Of a stretch of 5,967 bases of DNA, positions 1-5,294 are shown in pieces. The stretch covers positions 1 to 5,967 of the forward strand of contig JACQDU010000076.1 of NCBI GenBank assembly GCA_016200955.1, given 5' to 3'. Below the pieces are notes generated by a model, which saw nothing but the letters and a program-made list of their open reading frames with translations, did not search any database and was not told the DNA's origin. The DNA comes from a bacterium (lineage in GTDB: Bacteria > Planctomycetota > J058 > JACQDU01). The position numbers and the translations under genes were made by a program. The first letter of the stretch is position 1; the number at the start of each line of letters is the position of its first letter.

Positions 1-4
1 CGCA

Positions 5-81
5 TCGATGCGAGGCCGCCCCTGGGAGCACGGAGGCTCCCTGTGCACAAGACCGGAGCGACCGCTCGCGCGCTCTCCAGC
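5..81. repeat. Direct repeat, copy 1 of 2, upstream of the kinase gene
   Basis: This stretch recurs at 148-225 with an offset of 143-144 bases. The two copies share an identical opening block of 18 bases, then a short variable patch (7 versus 8 bases), then a long conserved block covering 43-69 and 187-213 without mismatch. Two point differences lie outside that block. Open reading frames cross both copies, but the predicted peptides are Arg/Pro/Ser-rich, have no recognisable domain and are open in two frames at once, so I read the element as non-coding. It looks like an intergenic repeat family member; whether it recurs elsewhere in the genome cannot be seen from here. Confidence 0.8.
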
Positions 82-105
82 AAACGCTCGGGGTCGAGGG
101 GGAAT

Positions 106-124
106 GCGGGGGGCATCCCCCCGC
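106..124. other. GC-rich perfect hairpin between the two direct repeats
   Basis: An 8-bp perfect inverted repeat (GCGGGGGG at 106-113, CCCCCCGC at 117-124) encloses a three-base loop CAT. It would form a very stable stem-loop in RNA on either strand. No T-run follows on either strand, so an intrinsic terminator is not supported. It sits in the 66-base spacer between the direct repeats and could be part of a composite repeat element, or the end of an unseen upstream transcript. Confidence 0.6.
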
Positions 125-147
125 AAATGGTGCAAGAAACTCGTCCC

Positions 148-225
148 TCGATGCGAGGCCGCCCCGAGAGAGTACGGAGGCTCCCCGTGCACAAGACCGG
201 AGCGACCGCTCGCACGCTCTCCAGC
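148..225. repeat. Direct repeat, copy 2 of 2, upstream of the kinase gene
   Basis: This is the second copy of the element at 5-81. It ends 61 bases before the kinase start codon. The sequence following it (226-286) does not resemble the spacer that follows copy 1, so the repeated unit is the ~77-base element itself and not a longer tandem unit. No clear -35/-10 promoter is visible between this copy and the kinase gene. Confidence 0.8.
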
Positions 226-275
226 CACCGAGCGACGGACGCGAGCCCGGGTGGTCGCGCCGCCGCGTGCTTGCC

Positions 276-279
276 AGGA
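276..279 (+). promoter_or_regulatory. Shine-Dalgarno AGGA deciding the kinase start
   Basis: AGGA lies seven bases upstream of the ATG at 287. That start opens directly into the N-terminal strand of the kinase domain (MRAGPYEIV). This supports 287 over the in-frame ATG at 8, whose extra 93 codons run through the repeat block. Confidence 0.55.
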
Positions 280-286
280 TGAGCGC

Positions 287-2542
287 ATGCGCGCGGGCCC
301 GTACGAGATCGTCTCCGAGATCGGCCGGGGCGGCATGGGGATCGTCTTCCGCGCGCGCTCGCCCGAGGGACGCGACGTCGCGATCAAGGTCATGAAGTCC
401 GGCGTCCCCCGGGGCACGCTCACGCGCTTCGACCGGGAGCGGAGGCTCCAGGAGCAGCTCGGAGAGGCCGACGGATTCGTGCCGCTCCTCGATTCGGGCG
501 AGGGCGAGCTCGGACCCTACATCGTCATGCCGTTCCTCGAGGGCGGCTCGCTCCGCGAGAGGCTCTTCGCGGGTCCGCTGGCCCTCGACCAGACCGTGGC
601 GCTCGCGCGGAGCCTCGCGCGCGCTCTCGCGGCCGCGCACGCTCGCGGGATCGTCCACCGCGACCTGAAGCCGGAGAACGTCCTCTTCAGCGACTCTCGC
701 CCGCTCGTCGCGGACCTCGGGCTCGCCAAGCACTTCGACCCGGAAGCGCAGGGAGCGGACGCGAGCGTCCAGCTCTCGAAGACGGGGACCTCCCTCGGGA
801 CGCTCGGCTACTCGGCGCCCGAGCAGCTCGCGGACTCGAAGCACGTCGGGCCCGCGACCGACGTCTTCGCGCTCGGAGCGATCCTCTACGAGTGCCTCGT
901 GGGAAGGCCCGCGTTCGGAGGAGACGCCGCCGCCAGGGTCGTCGCGAGGATCGTGGACGGCGACTGGGAGCCGATCTCCCGGCTGAGGCCCGACCTCCCG
1001 CGAGGCTTCGTCTCGGTCGTCGAGCGCTGCCTCGCCTCCGAGCGCGCCGCGCGCTACCACGACGGCTCGGAGGTCGTCCGCGCCCTCGACGAGGCGCTCG
1101 GTCCCGCTCCCGGGACCGGGACGGAGCAGGACACGACGAAGCTCCAGCTCCCCGTCCTCCAAGTCGCGTCCGCCACGCCTCGTCTCCGCTCCGCCGCTCT
1201 CCTCCCGCTCGGCGCAGCCGCGCTCTCGGGCCTGGCCGTCCTCGGCGCTCTCTGGAGAAGCGCCGTCCGCGAGAGGGAGAGCGCGCTCGCCGAGGTTCGG
1301 GCGATGAGAGCGGAGCTCACCGACCTCCGCGCCAGGGAGGCGGCGCGCGCGAAGGCCGAGGCCCGCGCGCGCGAGGAGGCCCGGACGAAGGCCGACGCTC
1401 ACGCGAGCGAGCGCCCGCAGAGACCCGGCGCCGCCGAGGCCCGCCGCGAGGCTCGAGCCCTCCTAGACGAGGCCGCCTCTCACTACGACCGTCACGATGC
1501 CGGGAAGGCCGTCGAGCTCGCGTCGAAGGCGATCGAGCTCGCCCAGACCTTCGCTCTCGCCTGGAGGATCCGCGGAGCCGCGCGCGTGGACGCGGGAGAA
1601 GTCGATGCCGGGCTCGTCGACCTCGCCCGCGCGATCGACCTCGACCCGCTCGACCCTCTGACCTGGAAGCTCCGCGGCACGACCCGGGATGCGAGGGGAG
1701 ACGCCCGCGGCGCGATCTGGGACCTGACGAAGGCGATCGAGCTCGACGCGCAGAACGGCGACACCTTCTCGCGGCGCGGGATCGCACTCCTGCACGCCGC
1801 CGACGAAACGGGAGCCCTCCGCGACGTCGAGAGAGCGATCGAGCTCGATCCGCGGATCCCGGCCGCCTGGGCGGCTCGCGGCGTCCTCAAGGGAAGGAAG
1901 GGCGACCTGGACGGCTTCCTGGCCGACGAGACGAAGGCGATCGAGCTCGACCCGAGCTGCTACGACGCGTGGGTGAACCGCGGAGCCGGCCATCTACGGA
2001 AGGGCGAGCACGGCGATGCGATCGCGGACGCCACGCGAGCCATCGAGATCAACCCGAACAGCTCCGTCGCGTGGACCAACCGCGGGCAGGCGCGACGCGC
2101 GAAGGGCGACCTCGAGGGAGCGCTCGCCGACGAGAGCCGCGCGATCGAGCTCGACCCCAAGAACCCCGAGTGCTGGCTCCACCGAGGCCTCGCCCGGGGA
2201 GACAAGGGCGACCTGGACGGCGCCACCGCCGACATCGACCGGTCGATCGAGCTCGCTCCGGGAAACCCGCACGCCTGGTACGACCGAGCTTACTGCCGGC
2301 AGAAGAAGGGCGACATCGCGGGAGCGATCACCGACCTGACGAGGGCGCTCGAGCTCGACCCGCGCGAACAGCTCGCCTGGATGAACCGCGGGAGCCTGCG
2401 GCTGAAGCTCGGCGAGCACGACGCCGCGCTCGCGGACTTCGAGAAGGCGCTCGAGGTCTCGCCGGACGGGCCCTACGCCCGGGATCGAGCGCTGCCACGA
2501 GCGCGGGCAGGCGGCGCTCGCTGTCGCACCGCTCGACCTTGA
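287..2542 (+). CDS. Transmembrane Ser/Thr protein kinase with ten C-terminal TPRs
   Basis: A Hanks-type (PknB-like) kinase of 751 residues that would phosphorylate Ser/Thr on partner proteins. The kinase domain spans about residues 6-271: glycine loop GRGGMG 13-18, ATP-anchoring Lys34 in VAIK, HRDLKPEN 124-131 with catalytic Asp126, DLG 143-145 in place of DFG with the metal-binding Asp kept, APE 177-179 and TDVFALG 191-197. All key residues are present, so it is probably active. The activation segment is long and Ser/Thr-rich. One membrane segment follows at about 303-323, then an Ala/Arg/Glu-rich coiled coil at about 326-385, then ten 34-residue TPRs (388-727) expected in the periplasm. PASTA repeats are absent. 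This suggests a receptor kinase whose TPRs bind a protein partner; the ligand is unknown. The last ~19 residues (from about 733) look like read-through into the antisense of the neighbouring SGNH gene, so the native C-terminus may be lost. The gene stands alone on this strand. Confidence 0.9.
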   Translation: MRAGPYEIVSEIGRGGMGIVFRARSPEGRDVAIKVMKSGVPRGTLTRFDRERRLQEQLGEADGFVPLLDSGEGELGPYIVMPFLEGGSLRERLFAGPLALDQTVALARSLARALAAAHARGIVHRDLKPENVLFSDSRPLVADLGLAKHFDPEAQGADASVQLSKTGTSLGTLGYSAPEQLADSKHVGPATDVFALGAILYECLVGRPAFGGDAAARVVARIVDGDWEPISRLRPDLPRGFVSVVERCLASERAARYHDGSEVVRALDEALGPAPGTGTEQDTTKLQLPVLQVASATPRLRSAALLPLGAAALSGLAVLGALWRSAVRERESALAEVRAMRAELTDLRAREAARAKAEARAREEARTKADAHASERPQRPGAAEARREARALLDEAASHYDRHDAGKAVELASKAIELAQTFALAWRIRGAARVDAGEVDAGLVDLARAIDLDPLDPLTWKLRGTTRDARGDARGAIWDLTKAIELDAQNGDTFSRRGIALLHAADETGALRDVERAIELDPRIPAAWAARGVLKGRKGDLDGFLADETKAIELDPSCYDAWVNRGAGHLRKGEHGDAIADATRAIEINPNSSVAWTNRGQARRAKGDLEGALADESRAIELDPKNPECWLHRGLARGDKGDLDGATADIDRSIELAPGNPHAWYDRAYCRQKKGDIAGAITDLTRALELDPREQLAWMNRGSLRLKLGEHDAALADFEKALEVSPDGPYARDRALPRARAGGARCRTARP
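1448..2467 (+). repeat. Ten tandem 102-base TPR-coding units
   Basis: Residues 388-727 of the kinase consist of ten contiguous 34-residue TPRs with no linker. Units 2-10 typically read W..RG..R...GD..GA..D...AIELDP. The final helix gives a recurring DNA string GCGATCGAGCTCGAC in several units. The uniform spacing and near-identical motif suggest expansion by unit duplication. Units 1 and 10 are the most divergent, as is usual for capping repeats. Confidence 0.85.
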
Positions 2543-3288
2543 GCTCGCAGACGCCGGGGAAGGAAGCCACGAGGAGCCTCGCGCCGGAGCCTGCGATCCG
2601 CGCCGCGAGCGCCCGCAGCGCGTCGTCGTATCGCTTCCAGTGAGAGTCGTCCTGGACGCCCGGGCTCGCCGCGAGGTCGACCTGCCCGTGCGAGCGCTTG
2701 AAGGCGAGCCGGAGCCGGGTCGAGCTCCTCGAGGTCGTTTCCGCAGAAGAGAAGGACGACGACGTCCGGCTCGAGCGCCAGGGCGTGGGTTTCCAGGAAG
2801 CTGGCCTCGTCGGTGATCGTCCACCTCCCGCAACCGCAGTTCAGGACCTCGACCTTCTTGCCGCTCGCGGCGAGGCGCGACTGGAGCCGCGCGGGGTAAG
2901 TGTCTTGGTCCTCGACGTAGAAGCCGAAGGTCGTCGAGTCGCCGAGGCAGAGGACGCGCGGCACTCCCGGCGTCCGCGCGAGCGGGACATCGGCTCCCCT
3001 GAGGCCGAGCGAGTTGAAGCTCGCGTGATACGTGAGCTCCTTCGGGAAAGCGATCGTCGCCTGGTGGCCCGGCCGGAACGGCCCGACCGCCTGAGACTGG
3101 GCGTCCGCCCAGCAGTGCCCGAGCGACGCGACCACCCCCGACGGCAGCCCAGAGAGCCGGAGCGCCCCCTCGAGCGCGAGGAGCGCCGCGACCGCGGTCG
3201 CGCTCCCGAACGCGGCGAGCTTCGCGCGAGAGCGCTTCCGCTTCTCTCCCTTTCCGGCAGCGGCCGTCTCCGCGCGCTCGACGCTCAC
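2473..3288 (-). pseudogene. Membrane-anchored SGNH/GDSL hydrolase-like gene, frameshifted and 3'-truncated
   Basis: From a GTG at 3288 (GAGG about ten bases upstream; a TTG at 3318 is an alternative) the protein has a basic N-terminus, one membrane helix at about residues 24-43, a NSLGLRG motif at 92-98, block I GDSTTFG 116-122 with nucleophile Ser118, a block II-like glycine region at 152-154 and block III GND 183-185. This is the SGNH esterase/acyltransferase fold seen in extracytoplasmic polysaccharide- or lipid-modifying proteins; the substrate is unknown. After about residue 190 the frame becomes Arg/Ala-rich and stops at 2473. The next frame carries a convincing continuation (KRSHGQVDLAAS, ARLLVASFPGVCELK, SERRLPALVAAL) with high third-position GC, from about 2715 to about 2487. 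One extra base near 2715 explains this. The continuation then runs into antisense of the TPR gene, so the block V Asp-x-x-His is missing. It could be a real pseudogene or a sequencing/assembly error. Confidence 0.75.
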
Positions 3289-3305
3289 GGCGATCTCGCC
3301 TCGCG

Positions 3306-3329
3306 GCCTTGCTTGCAAATTGTCAAGGC
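3306..3329. promoter_or_regulatory. Inverted repeat in the divergent intergenic region, possible operator
   Basis: GCCTTG (3306-3311) and CAAGGC (3324-3329) are perfect inverted arms around a 12-base, comparatively AT-rich centre that contains the palindrome TTGCAA. The site lies in the 69-base gap between the SGNH gene (-) and the small + strand gene. On the - strand the right arm overlaps TTGACA (3326-3321), a consensus -35 hexamer, but no acceptable -10 hexamer lies 16-18 bases beyond it. A shared operator or promoter is plausible from position alone. Confidence 0.3.
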
Positions 3330-3357
3330 AGGCGGCATCTTCGGGTCAGGGGAAAAG

Positions 3358-3672
3358 GTGATCCGCATCTTCTTCGGCCAGGCGGGCGGCGGCCCGCCCA
3401 GCGGCGACGAGGCGCCCGACTTCGTCGTGCGCGACCTCGCCGAGCTCCGCTCGCTCGCCCGGGGCAGAGAGGCGGGCTCGCGGCCGTCCTCCGAGGCCGA
3501 GCGCGAGATCATGATCGCGGTCGCGGAGCGCCTCGCGCGCGACGGCGAGGACCGCGACGTGGACGTGCGCGCGAGCTCCGCGGTCTTCCGCATCTTCCCC
3601 GGCAGCTCGACGCCGCTCAGCGGGCCGACCTTGCCGCGAGGCAAGGGCGAGCACCGTCCGCGAACTCCTTGA
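3358..3672 (+). CDS. Small protein of unknown function (104 residues)
   Basis: I do not recognise this protein. It starts at a GTG preceded by AGGGG at 3348-3352 (five-base spacing), a good ribosome site. Third codon positions are almost all G or C to about 3615. The translation is more protein-like than any competing frame here: a hydrophobic N-terminus (MIRIFFGQ), a Gly/Pro-rich turn, an acidic helix-forming middle (PDFVVRDLAELRSLARG, then EREIMIAVAERLARDGEDRD at about residues 48-67) and a strand-like VFRIFPG. There is no signal peptide, membrane segment or cysteine motif, so it is probably cytoplasmic. The last ~18 codons are less gene-like and overlap by 56 bases the convergent end of the lipoprotein gene, passing through a hairpin at 3629-3646. 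It is divergent from the SGNH gene. It could be a conserved hypothetical or a remnant of a longer gene. Confidence 0.55.
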   Translation: MIRIFFGQAGGGPPSGDEAPDFVVRDLAELRSLARGREAGSRPSSEAEREIMIAVAERLARDGEDRDVDVRASSAVFRIFPGSSTPLSGPTLPRGKGEHRPRTP

Positions 3673-4237
3673 CCGCCTTCTCGAGCATGCGCGAGAGAGC
3701 GGCGACGACCTCGCGCGGGTTGCGCTTGGCGGCGGGCGCGGTCTCGGCGAACCGCTTCGAGTAGAGGACGTCGCGCGTCTTCCCGTCGAGGAGGAAGAGC
3801 TCGAGCTCGAGCGCGGCGTTCCAGTGGTCGTCGTCCGCGTCGACCTCCTCGAGCCGCGCGACGCGGCCGGTGACGACGTAGTCGTAGCCCGTCCGCCCCG
3901 TGCCGATCGGCGCGGGCTGCCGCACGGCCGAGAAGAGCCCCGATGCTCGCAGGAGGTCGCGGACCGCGTCCTCGACCTGCGGCCCCGGCGCTCCCGCCCA
4001 GCGCGAGTACGGGTCGTACCCGACCTCGTGCGCTCCCGCGCGGTAAGCGATCCTCTCGTCGCCGTACGCGTCGTCGACGACGAAGCGGTCGAGGAGGACG
4101 GCGGGCGCCCCCGCGCTCGCTTGCTTCGCCGTGATCGGCTCCGAGGAGCGGAGCGAGTAGTACTTCACCTCCGGCGGGCTCGTGCAGCCCGCGAGGACGA
4201 ACAGGGAGAGGCAGGCCGCGACCCTCGCGAAGCTCAT
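3617..4237 (-). CDS. PqiC-like ABC-type transport auxiliary lipoprotein
   Basis: A 206-residue lipoprotein resembling the ABC_trans_aux/PqiC family (formerly DUF330). The signal peptide ends in the lipobox LAGC with the lipidated Cys18; Thr19 and Ser20 follow, with no Asp at +2, so sorting to the outer membrane is expected. Family features follow: the KYYSLR strand soon after the cysteine (residues 25-30), DERIAYRAGAHEVGYDPYSRW in the middle, a helix ending in LLRASGLFSAV, and a C-terminal helix around LSRMLEKAVKEFAD. The ATG at 4237 has AGGAGA at 4244-4249, six bases upstream, inside the 13-base gap after the mlaD-like gene, so it is the operon's third gene in view. In characterised relatives this lipoprotein works with MCE proteins (PqiB), so it is a candidate outer-membrane partner for the MCE protein upstream. 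No mlaC-like gene is seen between them. The last few residues (PCLAARSAR) look atypical and overlap the convergent small gene. Confidence 0.85.
   Translation of the reverse strand: MSFARVAACLSLFVLAGCTSPPEVKYYSLRSSEPITAKQASAGAPAVLLDRFVVDDAYGDERIAYRAGAHEVGYDPYSRWAGAPGPQVEDAVRDLLRASGLFSAVRQPAPIGTGRTGYDYVVTGRVARLEEVDADDDHWNAALELELFLLDGKTRDVLYSKRFAETAPAAKRNPREVVAALSRMLEKAVKEFADGARPCLAARSAR
3629..3646. terminator. Stem-loop between convergent gene ends, possible bidirectional terminator
   Basis: CCTTGCC, loop GCGA, GGCAAGG: a perfect 7-bp stem whose + strand loop fits the GNRA tetraloop pattern. It lies exactly where the + strand small gene and the - strand lipoprotein gene meet tail to tail, within the last codons of both. 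No T-run follows on either strand, so it is not a canonical intrinsic terminator. In a high-GC genome it could still pause polymerase or protect the 3' end. Confidence 0.4.
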
Positions 4238-4250
4238 CGCATCTCTCCTC

Positions 4251-5294
4251 TCATCGATCCGGGACCGGCCGGCGGTGGCGCTCCAGGTCCCGCACGAGGA
4301 GAGACGGTCTCTCCTTGATCTCGTGGGCGACGTCCTCGAGCCCGCGAGCCGTGCGCTGGAGCTGCTCGAGGAGCCGCGAGGTCGCCTCGAGATCCTCGTC
4401 CGCCCGCGGGCCGAGGCGCGAGACGAGCTCGCGCGCGGAGTTGGCGGCGCCCGTCGCGGCCGTCGCGGTCGAGCGCAGGTCAGCGATCGCGTCGCCGAGA
4501 GCGGCCTGGCTGACCTGGCCGTGGACGTCCTTCACGGCCCGATCGAGCTCGGCGATCACCTTCCTCACGTCGCTCACGGCGGAGGCGACCTCGTCGATCG
4601 TGCCCTTGTCCTTGAGCTGGGTGACGATCCCCTGCACGTCCTTGAGAGTGACCGAGGCGCGGTCGAGGACTTCCCTCACGGAGAGCCGGTTCTCGTCGAG
4701 GAGCGTCTCGACGCGCGCGCTCACGCGCTCGAGTGCGGTCTGGCCGCTCGTGATCGCTCCCGTCGCCTGGACGAGGAGCGCGTCCGCGTCCTCGATCGTC
4801 TTCGTGAGCTTCTGCTTGTTCTCTCCCAGGAAGACGTCGGCGGCGCGCGAGATCCGCTGGACGTTCATGAGGATGTCCTGGACCTCGGACGGCACGAACT
4901 TGACCTCGGAGCCGGGCTTGAGGGGCTTCGCGCTCGTGCCCCGCACGAGCTCGATGTACTGGATCCCGGTGATCCCCTGGGGCGTGAGCTGGGCGCGCGT
5001 GTCTTCCTTCATGGGAGTCTCCTCGCCGACGGCGATCGTGATCCGTATCTTCGGCGGCTCGGTCCCCTCCTCGGGCTCGATCTCCATCCTCTCGACGCGG
5101 CCCGTGTCGACGCCGAGGTACTTCACGGGCGCGCTCGGCGAGAGGCCGCCCACGGAGTCCTTCGTGAGGATGTAGAAGCGCTTGTAGCTCTTGGACGCCT
5201 TGATCCCCCAGAGCGCTCCCAGGAAGGCGAGCAGGATGGAGGCGGTCGCGACGACGAAGATGCCGACGCGGATCTTTTCTTGTCTCGTGATCAC
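4251..5294 (-). CDS. mlaD: MCE-domain (MlaD-family) lipid-transport substrate-binding protein
   Basis: A 347-residue protein with a short cytoplasmic N-terminus, one membrane helix at about residues 10-30 and one MCE domain at about 38-118. The hallmark GLSPSAPVKYLGVDTGRV (50-67) and LTPQGITGIQYIEL (103-116) are clear. The remaining ~210 residues are predicted to be mostly helical and coiled-coil, with many regularly spaced Leu/Val/Ala. MlaD is shorter (about 180 residues) and lacks this tail, so the architecture is closer to long-tailed MCE proteins whose helices assemble into a periplasmic tube. It would form a homohexameric ring on the permease and bind phospholipid. The start is the GTG at 5294: it overlaps the mlaF-like stop in GTGA, GGGAAG lies five bases upstream, and the upstream extension is Arg-rich antisense-like sequence. 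Translational coupling to mlaF is therefore likely. The gene symbol marks the family, not strict orthology. Confidence 0.9.
   Translation of the reverse strand: MITRQEKIRVGIFVVATASILLAFLGALWGIKASKSYKRFYILTKDSVGGLSPSAPVKYLGVDTGRVERMEIEPEEGTEPPKIRITIAVGEETPMKEDTRAQLTPQGITGIQYIELVRGTSAKPLKPGSEVKFVPSEVQDILMNVQRISRAADVFLGENKQKLTKTIEDADALLVQATGAITSGQTALERVSARVETLLDENRLSVREVLDRASVTLKDVQGIVTQLKDKGTIDEVASAVSDVRKVIAELDRAVKDVHGQVSQAALGDAIADLRSTATAATGAANSARELVSRLGPRADEDLEATSRLLEQLQRTARGLEDVAHEIKERPSLLVRDLERHRRPVPDR

Noticed and set aside
1..12. Perfect 12-base palindrome at the left edge
   Set aside because: It is cut off from context by the window edge and is not conserved in the second repeat copy, so I cannot assign it a role.
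106..124. Intrinsic terminator at the GC hairpin
   Set aside because: No T-run follows the stem on either strand and no gene is seen ending there.
5..225. CRISPR-like array
   Set aside because: There are only two copies, of ~77 bases with internal divergence, and the spacer contains a hairpin; no cas genes are present.
8..286. N-terminal extension of the kinase from the ATG at 8 (93 more residues)
   Set aside because: The extension is the translation of the repeat block, is low-complexity Arg/Pro/Ser, and is matched by a second open frame. The kinase domain begins right after the ATG at 287, which has its own ribosome site.
1463..1993. Minus-strand open frames across the TPR region with repeated ELDRL motifs
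   Set aside because: The periodicity is the antisense image of the tandem TPR codons, not an independent repeat protein.
892..2643. Long + strand open frame of 583 codons overlapping the kinase
   Set aside because: It is almost entirely Arg, Ala, Gly and Pro, the signature of an out-of-frame reading of high-GC coding DNA; the kinase frame contains all the domains.
3298..3326. Full sigma70-type promoter on the minus strand from TTGACA (3326-3321)
   Set aside because: At the 17-base spacing the -10 position reads CGAGGC, which does not resemble TATAAT; only the -35 match stands.
2698..3357. N-terminal 220 codons of the + strand open frame that ends at 3672
   Set aside because: This part is antisense to the SGNH gene and rich in Arg/Glu. 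Only the part from the GTG at 3358 has a ribosome site and gene-like composition.
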